A DNA stretch of 64,000 bases from Haloarcula nitratireducens (GCF_019599505.1 NZ_RKLT01000001.1:558001-622000), one strand, 5' to 3'. Counted from the first letter of the stretch, positions 41,207 to 51,749 are shown. Numbers and translations: made by a program. Notes: generated from the sequence alone by a model not told the origin.

Positions 41207-42978
41207 TCTGCTTCGACCTCCTGTGTGCTGGTGTCGCCGTCAAGCGTTTCCTTGATCTCCGTCGCCAGCTCGTCCGCTTTGAACCGCACGCCGTTGTACT
41301 TGTTGACCCGCTCGACGCGTTCGAGCACGTCGTGTTCGATGACGTCGGCGAACTGTCCGGTGGCGTTACACTCCACGACGATGACTTCCTCGGCCGCCTC
41401 GACTTCCTCGGTCAGGTCCGGACGCGGGAAGATGTACGGCACCGAGATGAAGCGGATGTCGTAGCCCTCCTCTTCGAGGAAGGAGAGGCCCTCGCGCATC
41501 GCGCCCTCGTTCGAACCCCACGAGATGATCAGCGTGTCGGCGTCGGGGTCGCCGTACTCGCGGTAGTCGAACTCCTCCTGCTCGCGGGCGGTCTCGACCT
41601 TCCGCTGGCGCTTGTCGACCTGTTCGATGCGGACCTCGGTGTCCTCGGTCCGGCGGCCGAGCTCGTCGTGTTCCAGCCCGGTCGTCATGTGCGCGCCGTC
41701 GGCGGTGCCGGGGAACGCCCGCGGCGAGACGCCGTCGGCGGCCGGGAAGTGCGCCTGGAAGCGACCCTGTTCGTCTAAGTACGCGTCGATGTCCTCCTCG
41801 TCGACGACGTTGCCGCGGTCGACCTCCACCTCGTCCATGTCGAACGTCTCGGGAGAGAACGTCTGTTCGGTGACCGCGAGCGCGAGGTCCGAGACCAGGA
41901 ACACCGGCGTCTGGTACTTCTCGGCCAAGTTGAACGCCTCGACGGTCTTCCAGAAGCACTCCGAGATCGTGGTCGGCGCGACGACGAAGCGCGGGATCTC
42001 ACCGTGGCCGCCGTACAGCGTCATGTTGAGGTCGCCCTGTTCCTGCTTGGTCGGCATCCCCGTCGAGGGACCCGAACGCATCACGTCACAGATGACCAGC
42101 GGCGTCTCGCTGGTCGCCACCAGCCCGAACGTCTCGGTCATCAGGTCGATACCGGGACCCGAGGTGGCGGTCATCGACCGAGCGCCCGCGCGGGCCGCGC
42201 CCAGCGCCATGTTGATCGCCGAGAGCTCGTCTTCGGCCTGGACGACCTTCCCGCCGAACTGGTCGATGCGACCGGTGAGGTACTCCATCACGTCCGTGGC
42301 CGGTGTGATGGGGTAGCCGGCGTAGAACCGGCAGCCGGCGGCGATCGCACCCATGCCGATGGCCTCGTCGCCGTTGAGCAGGACGTAGTCCTCGTCGGTG
42401 GTCTCCACGTCGTAGCCGAAGTCGTGGTCGTACTCCTCCTGGACGTACTCCTGACCCATTCGGGCGGCTTCCTTGTTGTTCTCGACGATGGCCTCGCCCT
42501 TGTCGCCGAATCGCTTCTGGAGGCTCTCGTCTAGGTTCTCGATCGGGAAGTTCGTCACCTCGCACGCCGCGCCGAGCGCGACGACGTTGAGCATGATCGC
42601 CCCGCCGGCGTCCTCGGCGAGCCGTTTCAGCGGCACTTCGAGCGCGATTGCGTCGCCGGGCACCTCGACGTCCTGCATCGTCGAGCGCTCGCCGTCGTAG
42701 ATGACGACGGAGTCGTCGTGGAGTTCGTCCTCGTTCTCGTGGATGGTGCGCTCGGTCAGCGCGATGAGGATGTCCAGCCGGTCGACGACGCTCTCGACGC
42801 GGTCGACCGACGTTCGAACTTTGTAGGCGGTGTAACCGCCGCGTATTCTGGAGGCGAAGTCTTTGGAGGTGAAGACGTGCCGACCCGCCCGGGAGAGCGC
42901 CTGCGCGAAGATCTTCCCGGTAGAGTCGATGCCATCGCCGGCTTCCCCGCCGATGGCCCAATTGAGGTCCTCTGGCAT
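41203..42978 (-). CDS. korA: 2-oxoacid:ferredoxin oxidoreductase, alpha subunit (gamma-alpha fusion, 2-oxoglutarate type)
   Basis: 591 residues, start at the ATG at 42978. The N-terminal gamma domain (GGEAGDGIDSTGKIFAQALSR, about 9-29) is fused to the alpha domain (YAGYPITPATDVMEYL and ATSGPGIDLMTETFGL). Halobacterial KorA has this length, whereas pyruvate-specific PorA is longer and begins differently, so I assign the 2-oxoglutarate enzyme. The gene is divergent from a ferredoxin-reductase-like gene; the 141-bp gap holds promoters for both. Confidence 0.92.
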   Translation of the reverse strand: MPEDLNWAIGGEAGDGIDSTGKIFAQALSRAGRHVFTSKDFASRIRGGYTAYKVRTSVDRVESVVDRLDILIALTERTIHENEDELHDDSVVIYDGERSTMQDVEVPGDAIALEVPLKRLAEDAGGAIMLNVVALGAACEVTNFPIENLDESLQKRFGDKGEAIVENNKEAARMGQEYVQEEYDHDFGYDVETTDEDYVLLNGDEAIGMGAIAAGCRFYAGYPITPATDVMEYLTGRIDQFGGKVVQAEDELSAINMALGAARAGARSMTATSGPGIDLMTETFGLVATSETPLVICDVMRSGPSTGMPTKQEQGDLNMTLYGGHGEIPRFVVAPTTISECFWKTVEAFNLAEKYQTPVFLVSDLALAVTEQTFSPETFDMDEVEVDRGNVVDEEDIDAYLDEQGRFQAHFPAADGVSPRAFPGTADGAHMTTGLEHDELGRRTEDTEVRIEQVDKRQRKVETAREQEEFDYREYGDPDADTLIISWGSNEGAMREGLSFLEEEGYDIRFISVPYIFPRPDLTEEVEAAEEVIVVECNATGQFADVIEHDVLERVERVNKYNGVRFKADELATEIKETLDGDTSTQEVEAE

Positions 42979-43119
42979 ACTATCGGAGAGGTAGCAAGTG
43001 GGGGAAGAAAAGGCTTCTGTGTGCGCCCGCGCGCGGGATACTCGGAATTGAATAAATATGTTCAGCAAGCGGGAGAATCAATCGAAATTCCCTTGTCAGC
43101 GTCGGCCGACGTAGCCGAT

Positions 43120-43755
43120 ATGGACGAACGTTCACTTTCTGTCGTCGCCGTCCGATCGGTGGGCCCGGCCTCCGTCGCCATCGACATCGAGACGCCCGAC
43201 GAGTTCGACGCCCAGCCCGGTCAGTTCGTCAAGCTCACCCTCGCTATCGACGGCGAGGACGAGTCGCGCTTCTACACGATCTCCTCGCCCGACGTGGCCG
43301 ACGAGTTCGAGATCACCGTCGGCATCGACCCCGACGGCGACGTCGCGCCCCACCTCGCGGACCTCGAAGCCGGCGACGAGGTCCGCGTCTCCGGCCCGTT
43401 CGGGTCCGACTACTACGAGGGCGAGTCGCGCGCGGTCCTCTTGGCCGGCGGACCGGGAATCGGTCCCGCGATCGGCATCGCCGAGCGCGCGCTCCAGGAG
43501 GGCAACGACGCCGCCCTCGTCTACCGGGACGACGACCCCATCCACGAGGAGCGACTGGACGCCCTCGAAGCGGACGGCGCGTTCGTCACCGTGCTCGGAG
43601 ACGACGCCGACCTGACCGACGCCGTCGCCGAGGCGACCGACGACGGCGGCCAGGTGTTCGTCTACGGCTTCGCGGACTTCCTAGACGACGCGATGGCCGC
43701 GCTGGAGGCCGCCGGTATCGACAGCGACGAGGCGAAAGTCGAGAACTTCGGCTGA
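43120..43755 (+). CDS. Ferredoxin-NAD(P)+ reductase-like FAD protein
   Basis: 211 residues of the FNR superfamily. FAD-binding R-F-Y-T-I-S-S (about 47-53), QPGQFVKLTL and the NAD(P) site GGPGIGPAIGIAERAL are seen. It starts at the ATG at 43120; the open frame continues further upstream but only as a shadow of korA. A TATA-like AATAAATAT lies near 43050-43060. It could pass electrons from ferredoxin, reduced by the divergent KorAB, to NAD(P)+, which is inferred from position. Confidence 0.8.
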   Translation: MDERSLSVVAVRSVGPASVAIDIETPDEFDAQPGQFVKLTLAIDGEDESRFYTISSPDVADEFEITVGIDPDGDVAPHLADLEAGDEVRVSGPFGSDYYEGESRAVLLAGGPGIGPAIGIAERALQEGNDAALVYRDDDPIHEERLDALEADGAFVTVLGDDADLTDAVAEATDDGGQVFVYGFADFLDDAMAALEAAGIDSDEAKVENFG

Positions 43756-44109
43756 CCACCTTTTTCCCGGTCGGGTTTCCTCGCGCCTTCGGCGCTGCGG
43801 GAACCCTCCCGGCAAAAACGTGGGCGAAAAAGGCCGAATTCGCGGCGACGCCGCGAATTCGGTACGGTATCGGTTTCCGCTACCGCACCACAGACCTCTG
43901 CGGCAGCGTCGGGTGGATGCGCTGGGTGGGCCGAGAGATTATTCGGCGACGCGCTTCGCCTCGGTCACGTTCTCGAACGCGAAGCGAGCCCCGCCGTCTC
44001 GCTTCCGAGGACGGCTCTGCTTCTCCGACTATCGTTCGAACGCCTCGTCGCTTCCCCGGCGACTCTCGCAGGCAGACCGCTTTTTCGGTCTCGTATCGAA
44101 GCCCCGGCC
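43756..44109. other. Non-coding spacer with strong inverted repeats
   Basis: 354 bp without a credible gene. It holds a perfect 14-bp palindrome (listed separately) and, upstream of it, a weaker hairpin around 43777-43807 (GGTTTCC ... GGGAACC with GCGCC/GGCGC inside). The first lies soon after the FNR-like stop, and T-runs occur nearby (CCTTTTTCCC at 43759). The remainder is GC-rich and unremarkable, and ends at the ATG of the next gene at 44110. Confidence 0.55.
43834..43862. repeat. Perfect 14-bp inverted repeat with 1-nt loop
   Basis: Arm one, CCGAATTCGCGGCG (43834-43847), and arm two, CGCCGCGAATTCGG (43849-43862), are exact reverse complements around A43848. The near-zero loop makes a cruciform or protein-binding palindrome more plausible than an RNA hairpin terminator. 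No neighbouring gene explains it. Confidence 0.7.
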
Positions 44110-44610
44110 ATGACCACACACGTTACCACGGATCAGGTACAGTGGTGGCTCGACGACACCGCCGTCCAGAGCGTGACGGCGGAGGACGAGGAGGAGACCG
44201 AGTTCAACCTCCGGGTGACGCTCTCCCGGCTACCGATTCACCTGATAAAAGAATACGAGCAGGGGCCGCTCCGGGTCGTGGGACGCAACGCGTTCGACAC
44301 CGAACGGTCCAGAGAGCTCTTAGCGGACGACGAGGCGCGGGGACAGTTACTCGACCGAATCGGGCCGATACTCGCGACGACGCCGGGGTTCTACACGTTC
44401 CTCGACGAGAACGACGACGCCTGCGAGCTCCGGGACGCCGAGTTGATACAGATGGAGCATCGGCTCTATTCCGAGGAGACGACGCAGCAGGCCCTGATGG
44501 ACAGCGTGATGGCGATCGCCTCGGGGATGCGCTACATCCAGAACGTCGTCTCCGCCACGCGGCCGGACCCCCCGAACGAGGATCGAGACGACGACGGGAC
44601 GGCAGAGTAA
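44110..44610 (+). CDS. Acidic protein of unknown function
   Basis: 166 residues, no TM. Segments such as VQWWLDDTAVQSVTAEDEEETEFNLRV (described only) and LSRLPIHLIKEYEQGPLRVVG suggest an alpha-beta fold like that of YbjN or type III secretion chaperone-type domains, but I cannot assign it. C-terminal helix with QALMDSVMAIASGMRYIQNV. It stands alone, 160 bp before thiI. Confidence 0.6.
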   Translation: MTTHVTTDQVQWWLDDTAVQSVTAEDEEETEFNLRVTLSRLPIHLIKEYEQGPLRVVGRNAFDTERSRELLADDEARGQLLDRIGPILATTPGFYTFLDENDDACELRDAELIQMEHRLYSEETTQQALMDSVMAIASGMRYIQNVVSATRPDPPNEDRDDDGTAE

Positions 44611-44770
44611 CCGTCGTACGACCAGAGGCGGTGTCGTCCGTTCCTCGTGAGCAGTCTCGGGGAGGGGCGAACTCCCAGAGAGGTACGCGAACCGAGAGAG
44701 TGGCGTATCCGGCCGGCGTCGAGACGCCCCCGAACGACACCCATTTATCCGCCATTCGGCAAGGAGCGGT

Positions 44771-45958
44771 ATGCACCCGCCCGACGCCGACGCCGTCCTC
44801 GTTCGCCACGGCGAGGTGGGCGTCAAGAGCGAGCAGGTCCGCCGGAAGATGGAGACCAGACTGGCGGAGAACCTCCGCGCGATGCTCGACGTTCGCGGCC
44901 TCGACGGGACCGTCGAACAGCGGCGGAACCGCCTGTTCGTCCACACCGACGACCCCGAGGGCGTCACCAGCGCGGCGGCGGACACCTTCGGCGTCGTCTC
45001 GGCGTCGCCGGCCGCGGTCGTGGACCCGACGCTCGACGCCATCGGAGAGGCGCTGGCGGCGGCCACCGAAGCCCGCTACGACGGCGGCTCCTTCGCCGTC
45101 GACGCGCGGCGGGCCGGTCCGTCGGACGCCCACCCCTTCGCCAGCACCGACATCGAGTCGGACGGCGGATCGGCGGTGTGGGAAGCTATCGAATCGCTGG
45201 GTCACGAGCCGACGGTGGACTTAGCGGACCCGGAGTTCCGCCTGTTCGTCGAGTGCCGCGCCGACGAGGCGTACGTCTTCTTGGAGAAGCGTGCGGGTCC
45301 CGGCGGGATGCCGCTGGGCACTCAGCGTCCCGTCGTCGCGCTGCTCAGCGGCGGCATCGACTCGCCGGTCGCCGCGTGGAAACTGATGCGGCGGGGCTGT
45401 CCGGTGGTCCCGGTGTACGTCGACCTGGGCGACTACGGCGGCCCGGACCACCGGGCGCGGGCGCTGGCAACTATCGAGACGCTCGCTACCTACGCCCCGA
45501 CGGAGCCGATGGACGCACACGTCGTCGACGCCGGGTCGGTCGTCGCGGCGCTGGCCGAGGAGATGGGCGACCTTCGGATGCTCTCCCTGCGTCGGTTCAT
45601 GCTCGCCGCCGCCGAAGCCGTCGCCGGGGACGAGGGCTGCGTCGGCGTCGTAACCGGCGAGGCTATCGGCCAGAAGTCCAGTCAGACCGCGGCGAACCTC
45701 GCGGTCACGGACGCCGTCGCGACGCTGCCGGTCCACCGCCCGAACCTCGCGCTGGACAAGACGGAGATAACCGATCTCGCGCGCGACATCGGGACGTTCG
45801 AGGACTCGACCATCGACGCCGGGTGTAACCGCGTCGCGCCCGAACTCCCGGAGACGAACGCGTCGCTGTCGGCGCTCCGGGCGGCCGAACCCGACGACCT
45901 GTTCGAGCGCGCCCGCGACTGCGCCAGCGAGCGCGAGGTCGTCGCTATCGAAAGCTAA
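44771..45958 (+). CDS. thiI: tRNA sulfurtransferase ThiI
   Basis: 395 residues. N-terminal ferredoxin-like and THUMP domains (about 1-170), then the PP-loop ATPase with S193-GGIDSP (the P-loop of the adenylating site). It introduces the sulphur of 4-thiouridine at position 8 of tRNA; in archaea no rhodanese domain is present, as here, so sulphur must come from another donor. One Cys in the region DAGCNR could act in sulphur transfer. Promoter-like CCATTTATCC near 44739. Confidence 0.95.
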   Translation: MHPPDADAVLVRHGEVGVKSEQVRRKMETRLAENLRAMLDVRGLDGTVEQRRNRLFVHTDDPEGVTSAAADTFGVVSASPAAVVDPTLDAIGEALAAATEARYDGGSFAVDARRAGPSDAHPFASTDIESDGGSAVWEAIESLGHEPTVDLADPEFRLFVECRADEAYVFLEKRAGPGGMPLGTQRPVVALLSGGIDSPVAAWKLMRRGCPVVPVYVDLGDYGGPDHRARALATIETLATYAPTEPMDAHVVDAGSVVAALAEEMGDLRMLSLRRFMLAAAEAVAGDEGCVGVVTGEAIGQKSSQTAANLAVTDAVATLPVHRPNLALDKTEITDLARDIGTFEDSTIDAGCNRVAPELPETNASLSALRAAEPDDLFERARDCASEREVVAIES

Positions 45959-45985
45959 ATCTCCGGGGCGGCTGACGGATGACCC

Positions 45986-46516
45986 ATGACGCAGGTCTGT
46001 CTCGTCGGGAGCGAGGACGTGAACCTACGGTACGAACTGCTCTCCCGGGAGACCGCGCGGAACGCGCTGTCGACGTACGACCTGCGGGAACCGTTCGAGA
46101 ACGCGCTTCGCCTGGAGACGGTGAGCCTCGGGGCGGCGGTCGCCCTACTCAACGACCTGAACTGGTATCTCGTCCGCTTCGTGGACGCCGCGCTGATCAA
46201 GGAACCTTCTATCAGCGAGACGGAGTGGCTCTCTCGGGAGCTTGCGGCGGCGGTCCGGGACGACGAGGTCGCCCCGGACGAGACCGGCCGATTCCTCAAA
46301 GTGTACGGCGTCGTCGACGCAGAGACGGACGACGGCGCCGAGAGCGACGCCGACGGGAGCGACGAGGCGGCGGCACCGCCGGCGCAGGAACGGCCGCCGC
46401 GGCTGGTCGACCCGATGTTGCTCACCCGCACCGGCGACGTGATTCCGGAGTACGACCTCCAGGAAGTCGACGAGACGCTGGTCGTTCGGGTCACGGAAGC
46501 CGAGTTCGGCGCGTAG
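45986..46516 (+). CDS. DUF5804-like protein
   Basis: 176 residues, acidic. Begins MTQVCLVGSEDVNLRYELLS, a start I associate with the haloarchaeal family DUF5804, and contains a Ala/Asp/Glu-rich linker (about 112-134). C-terminal EYDLQEVDETLVVRVTEAEF. Function unknown; 27 bp after thiI and on the same strand, so possibly in the same transcript. Confidence 0.65.
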   Translation: MTQVCLVGSEDVNLRYELLSRETARNALSTYDLREPFENALRLETVSLGAAVALLNDLNWYLVRFVDAALIKEPSISETEWLSRELAAAVRDDEVAPDETGRFLKVYGVVDAETDDGAESDADGSDEAAAPPAQERPPRLVDPMLLTRTGDVIPEYDLQEVDETLVVRVTEAEFGA

Positions 46517-46745
46517 GAGACGCGAAAGGCATGGGGAGTGCCCCCGTTGTCAGAGGCACGGTCTCGCGACCGAGTGGACACTCCGGTGGGCACTCACCAC
46601 CGGGCAGTGGCGAGCCCACACCTACACTCAGCATTTCCATCCGAGATATACCAACCTCCCGGGAAAACTCCCGGAGAGTGAGCGTCCGCCTCCGGTGTGC
46701 CGGTTCTAAAAGAACGCTTTTCAACGTTCAGACATATCATCGGCC

Positions 46746-47507
46746 ATGGTTTCAGTTCCGGACGCCGCCGACGTGGTCGCGAAGCGACGCGACGTCCTCG
46801 CCGCGCTCTCGACGCCGCTCTCGAAACCGGAACTCGTCGAGGAACTCGACACGTCGCGGTCGACGGTCGACCGGGCGATCGAGTCGCTCATCGAGCATTC
46901 GTTCGTCGAACGCACGGGTAGCCGGTACGTGACGACCTTCGCGGGCGGTGAGGCGCTGGCCGCCTACGAGCGGTTCCTCTCTCGCCTCGATTCGCTCTCC
47001 CGCGCACAGCCGGTGCTCGCGGAGCTACCGTCGGGCGTCGAAGTAGACCCCGAGATACTCGACGACGCCGAGATCGTCGAGTCGTCGATGGCGGCACCGC
47101 AGGCACCCCTCCGGGCGGCGACCAACCTCGGCGACGGTGCGACGACGCTCTACGGGACCGGTCCGGCGGTCCTCCCGCACTACATCGAGGAGATCGGCGA
47201 ACTCGTCGAGGACGGCGACGAGACGGAGCTGGTGCTGACCGAGGAAGCGATCGAGGTGTTCTCGACGGAGTACTCCGACGCCTTCGAGCGGTTCGCCGGT
47301 GCCGACAACCTCGCTATCCACGTCACGGACCGAGAGATCCCCTACATCGTCTGGATCGCGGAGAAACCCGACGAGACGGTGAGCGGCCTCATCGTCCACA
47401 CCGACGACGGCGTCCGCGGCGTCGTCAACAACGACACCGACGCGATGAACGAGTGGGCGAAGGCCCGCTACGAGGCGTTCAAGGACGACGCGCGACCGCT
47501 CGAGTAG
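46746..47507 (+). CDS. HTH regulator with FilR1-like C-terminal domain
   Basis: 253 residues. The N-terminal winged helix covers about 12-75 (VLAALSTPLSKPELVEELDTSRSTVDRAI, then VERTGSRYVTT). The C-terminal domain (about 100-245) follows the pattern of FilR1/DUF1724 archaeal regulators: PQAPLRAATNLGDGAT and IPYIVWIAEKPDETVSGLIVH. Such proteins sense a small ligand and repress or activate archaeal promoters. The 229-bp upstream spacer has no gene; a TATA-like ACATATCAT abuts the start. Confidence 0.8.
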   Translation: MVSVPDAADVVAKRRDVLAALSTPLSKPELVEELDTSRSTVDRAIESLIEHSFVERTGSRYVTTFAGGEALAAYERFLSRLDSLSRAQPVLAELPSGVEVDPEILDDAEIVESSMAAPQAPLRAATNLGDGATTLYGTGPAVLPHYIEEIGELVEDGDETELVLTEEAIEVFSTEYSDAFERFAGADNLAIHVTDREIPYIVWIAEKPDETVSGLIVHTDDGVRGVVNNDTDAMNEWAKARYEAFKDDARPLE

Positions 47508-47551
47508 ATCGGCGGGCCGTCAATCGGACGGGTCGTCGAGCGAACGGGCCG

Positions 47552-48475
<924 letters not shown>

Positions 48476-48583
48476 TGAGCCGGGATACGCCGTCACCGCT
48501 TAAACGCCTAGTGGAGTCACGAATCCTCTCTGGGAATCGGGGGTCCCGGCAGGCTTTTCCGCTGGCTGTGCCACTACCCGGAC

Positions 48584-49051
48584 ATGAGCGCGAGCGTCAG
48601 CGAGACCTACGTCGCGGCCGTTCAGCACGGTCTGGCCGACCTCTCGGGCGAGGAGACGCTGGTCGGCGTCGTCCGCGAGCCGACGGGCTGGTTCCACGCC
48701 GCGGTCGACGAGAACGTCCCCGAACTCGGCCCGCCGAGCGACCTCCTCGCCGAGGCGAAACAGCGCACCGAGGACCTGAAGATGCAAGGTCTGTGCGACG
48801 AGGGCGCACACAACGCGGCCTGGGACGAGACGGATTTCGCCGACCGGTATCGGGCGCACCTCGACGGGAGCGAGGCCGCACAGCGGGCGCTCGATTCCAT
48901 CGCTGAGCGGGTTCTCGACGGCGAATCCGTCGCTCTCGTCTGCTTCGAGGGAAACGACAAACGCTGTCATCGCACCATCCTCCGCGACCGACTGCGTTCC
49001 CGGATCGGCGAAGTTCGGGAGTCGGGAGATTCAAGCCACTCGCCGCCGTAA
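48584..49051 (+). CDS. DUF488 domain protein
   Basis: 155 residues. The DUF488 signature is seen near the end: LVCFEGNDKRCHRTILRDRL with Cys-x-E and K-R-C-H-R. N-terminal VSETYVAAVQHGLADLSGEE. Such proteins are small cytosolic proteins of unknown biochemistry; the conserved Cys and His suggest a metal or phosphoryl role. It starts 9 bp before the thioredoxin-like gene. Confidence 0.8.
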   Translation: MSASVSETYVAAVQHGLADLSGEETLVGVVREPTGWFHAAVDENVPELGPPSDLLAEAKQRTEDLKMQGLCDEGAHNAAWDETDFADRYRAHLDGSEAAQRALDSIAERVLDGESVALVCFEGNDKRCHRTILRDRLRSRIGEVRESGDSSHSPP

Positions 49052-49060
49052 TTCTTCGCC

Positions 49061-49465
49061 ATGAGCGAGAGCGGGACACTCGAGACACTCGAACCGAATC
49101 CGGTATGGGTCGAAGACGCCTACGACGACACCGTAGACGCGCTTCGCAAGCACAGGGAGGAGTTCGACTACCTGATCTGGGGCGGCGACTGGTGTAAGGA
49201 CTGCCGGGCGCAGCTTCCGGACTTCGGGGCGGCGCTGGACGCGGCGGACGTCCCCGAGGAGCGGATTCACCACTACCCCGTCGAGAAGGAAGACGACGGG
49301 TCCAAGACCGGACCGAAGGTCGACGCCTACCAGATCGAGTTGATTCCGACCGTCGTCGTCGAACACGAAGGCGAGGAGATCGCCCGATTCGTCGAGGAGG
49401 AACCGGTCCCCATCGCGGTCCACCTCGCGGACCAGTTCGAAGAGACCGACGAGATAGAGGAATAG
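49061..49465 (+). CDS. Thioredoxin-like protein
   Basis: 134 residues with the active site W-C45-K-D-C48 and a cis-Pro region at about 105-112 (IELIPTVVV). Acidic, no signal peptide, so cytosolic. Nine bp after the DUF488 gene and likely cotranscribed. Its stop faces the thioredoxin-domain glucosidase-like gene (49468) convergently with 2 bp between them. Confidence 0.85.
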   Translation: MSESGTLETLEPNPVWVEDAYDDTVDALRKHREEFDYLIWGGDWCKDCRAQLPDFGAALDAADVPEERIHHYPVEKEDDGSKTGPKVDAYQIELIPTVVVEHEGEEIARFVEEEPVPIAVHLADQFEETDEIEE

Positions 49466-49467
49466 TT

Positions 49468-51660
49468 CTACGTCCGGCCCCACTGAAGCGCCGCGCCGAG
49501 GTCGTGTTTCGGCGGCGAGCAGGCGAAGTTCCGACAGGCGTACACCGTCGGGTCGCCGTCGGCGGCGTCGCGGCCGGCCCAGATGGGCGGCTCGTCGTTC
49601 AGTTCGAGCGTCGTCAGCCACGCGTCGAGCGACTCGGCGTCGGCGGGTCGCCACGCGAGGAGGCGACGCGGTACGTAGGTCGAGGCGAGCGACTCCGCCC
49701 ACTCCGCGGGCGGGTCGCTCGGGTCACAGACCAGCGTGAGTTCGAGCGCCCCCTGTTCGTACTCGTCGGTCGCGAGCGTCAGCGACGCGTGTTCGAGCGG
49801 GTTCGAGGAGATGCGGTCGGCGTGCGTGCGGACGACTTTCTCCGCCACGTCGCCGAAGCGGTCGTCGTCTCGGAAGTGCGACAGCGAGAGCAGTAAGGAG
49901 ACGGCGACGCCGGTACTCGACGGCGTGGACTGGTCGGTGAGTTCCTGCGGGCGGGCGACGAGCGACTCGCCGCCGGTCGGCGTGAAGTAGAGCGTCTCCG
50001 CCTCGTCGTCCCAGAACGCCTCGGTGATAGCGTCGGCGAGGTCCATCGCGAAGTCGAGGTGAGCCACGTCGCCCGTCGCCTCGAAGAGGTTCAGCGCGCC
50101 GCGAGCGAGGAACGCGTAGTCTTCGAGGTAGCCGTCGATGGCTACGTCGCCGTCCTTGTACCGGCGCGAGAGCCGCCCCTCGTCGGCGTCCCAGAGGCGT
50201 TCGCGGACGAATTCCAGTGCATCTGCCGCTACCTCGGCGTACTCGTCGTCGAGGACGATCGCCCCCTCGGCCAGCGTCGAGATCATCAGGCCGTTCCAGC
50301 CGGCCAGGATCTTCTCGTCGCGGGCCGGTCGCGGTCGCTCCTCGCGGGCGGCGAACGCCGCGTCGAGCGCGCGCTGTAGCTTCTCGGTCGCCTCCTCCTC
50401 CGTCAGGTCGCGCTCCTCGGCGATGGCGTGCAGCGGTTTCCGCACGCCCAGCACCGTCTTCCCCTCGAAGTTGCCGCGGTCGGTGACGCCGTAGTACTCG
50501 CAGAATATCTCGGCGGCCGCCTCGTCGTCCACGGCGTCGCGGACCTGCTCGGGCGTCCAGACGTAGAACGCCCCCTCTTCGGTCTCCCCGTCGGGGTCGC
50601 TGGGAGGGCGACTCACCGCGTCCAGCGTGCTGAAGAACCCGCCGTCCTCGTGCTGGAGTTCGCGCTGGACGAACTCGAACGTCTCTCTGACGACCGAGGC
50701 GTACCGCTCGTTGCCGAGAGCCTGATAGCCGGCGAGGACGGCCCGCGGGATCTCGGCGTTGTCGTACAGCATCTTCTCGAAGTGGGGCACCCCCCACTGG
50801 GGGTCCGTCGAGTAGCGGTGGAAGCCGCCGCCGACGTGGTCGTACAGTCCCCGGTCGGCCATCGCGTTCAGCGTCTCCTCGACGACGGCGAGGTAGTCGC
50901 CGTCCGTGCCCTCTCGCGTCCCGCCGCCGTCGATAGAGTCGTCCGAGGCGCTCCGGGCTTCGTTGTCCGCCGAGGCGCGCAAGAGCGCGTGGATGCGGCC
51001 GGTCTGCGGGAACTTCGGGCCGCCAGACCCCCACCCGCCGTTGTCCCGGTCCGCGCCGCGGTGGGCGACGGTGGCCGCCGTCTGAACGATGTCCTCGTCG
51101 GGGTCGCCGGGCTGCCCGCTCGTCGCTTCCAAGTCGCTCTCGATGGCGTCGGTCCACTGCTCGGCGCGGTTCTCCATCTCCTCGCGCTGGTCGGGGTCGG
51201 CCCACGAGTTCGAGAGGTCACGCAGTAAGTCCCGGAAGCCGGGCATCCCGCGCTTCTCCTCGGGCGGGAAGTACGTCCCGACGTAGAACGGCTTGCCCTC
51301 GGGCGTGAGCCACGCCGACAGCGGCCACCCGCCCCGACCGGTCACCTGCTGGCAGATGCTCATGTACACCGAATCGACGTCGGGGCGTTCCTCCCGATCG
51401 ACCTTCACGGGGACGAAGTTCTCGTTCAGCGTCTCCGCGACGGCCTCGTCCTGAAAGCTCTCCTCCTCCATGACGTGACACCAGTGACAGGCCGCGTAGC
51501 CGATCGAGAGGAAGATGGGCACGTCGCGCTCCTTCGCGGCTTCGAGCGCCTGCTCGTCCCACGGCTGCCAGTTCACCGGGTTGTCGGCGTGCTGTCGGAG
51601 GTACGGACTCTCCTCCTCGTCGAGACGGTTTCGGGCCGTCGGGTCCGCGCTGTCGCTCAT
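49468..51660 (-). CDS. DUF255 thioredoxin-domain protein (YyaL/SPATA20-like)
   Basis: 730 residues from the ATG at 51660. The N-terminal thioredoxin domain has C58-H-W-C61 (AACHWCHVMEEESF). The long C-terminal domain is an (alpha/alpha)6 barrel-like fold as in the N-acylglucosamine 2-epimerase/glucosidase superfamily (GGGFHRYSTDPQWGVPHFEKMLYDNAE). The family (YyaL, SPATA20) is nearly universal but its substrate is unknown. The distal gene end is convergent with the thioredoxin-like gene. Confidence 0.92.
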   Translation of the reverse strand: MSDSADPTARNRLDEEESPYLRQHADNPVNWQPWDEQALEAAKERDVPIFLSIGYAACHWCHVMEEESFQDEAVAETLNENFVPVKVDREERPDVDSVYMSICQQVTGRGGWPLSAWLTPEGKPFYVGTYFPPEEKRGMPGFRDLLRDLSNSWADPDQREEMENRAEQWTDAIESDLEATSGQPGDPDEDIVQTAATVAHRGADRDNGGWGSGGPKFPQTGRIHALLRASADNEARSASDDSIDGGGTREGTDGDYLAVVEETLNAMADRGLYDHVGGGFHRYSTDPQWGVPHFEKMLYDNAEIPRAVLAGYQALGNERYASVVRETFEFVQRELQHEDGGFFSTLDAVSRPPSDPDGETEEGAFYVWTPEQVRDAVDDEAAAEIFCEYYGVTDRGNFEGKTVLGVRKPLHAIAEERDLTEEEATEKLQRALDAAFAAREERPRPARDEKILAGWNGLMISTLAEGAIVLDDEYAEVAADALEFVRERLWDADEGRLSRRYKDGDVAIDGYLEDYAFLARGALNLFEATGDVAHLDFAMDLADAITEAFWDDEAETLYFTPTGGESLVARPQELTDQSTPSSTGVAVSLLLSLSHFRDDDRFGDVAEKVVRTHADRISSNPLEHASLTLATDEYEQGALELTLVCDPSDPPAEWAESLASTYVPRRLLAWRPADAESLDAWLTTLELNDEPPIWAGRDAADGDPTVYACRNFACSPPKHDLGAALQWGRT

Positions 51661-51749
51661 ACTCGACACTCGGTCGGCCGGCGGGAAAAGAAGTGCGTCC
51701 GCAGCGCGAGAGAGCAATACTTACGGTGACGCCCATCCGGCGTTCGGGT

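Noticed and set aside
46517..46745. Small RNA in the spacer before the FilR1-like regulator
   Set aside because: Short repeated CTCCCGG segments are present but are direct rather than inverted repeats, and no promoter-terminator pair was found.
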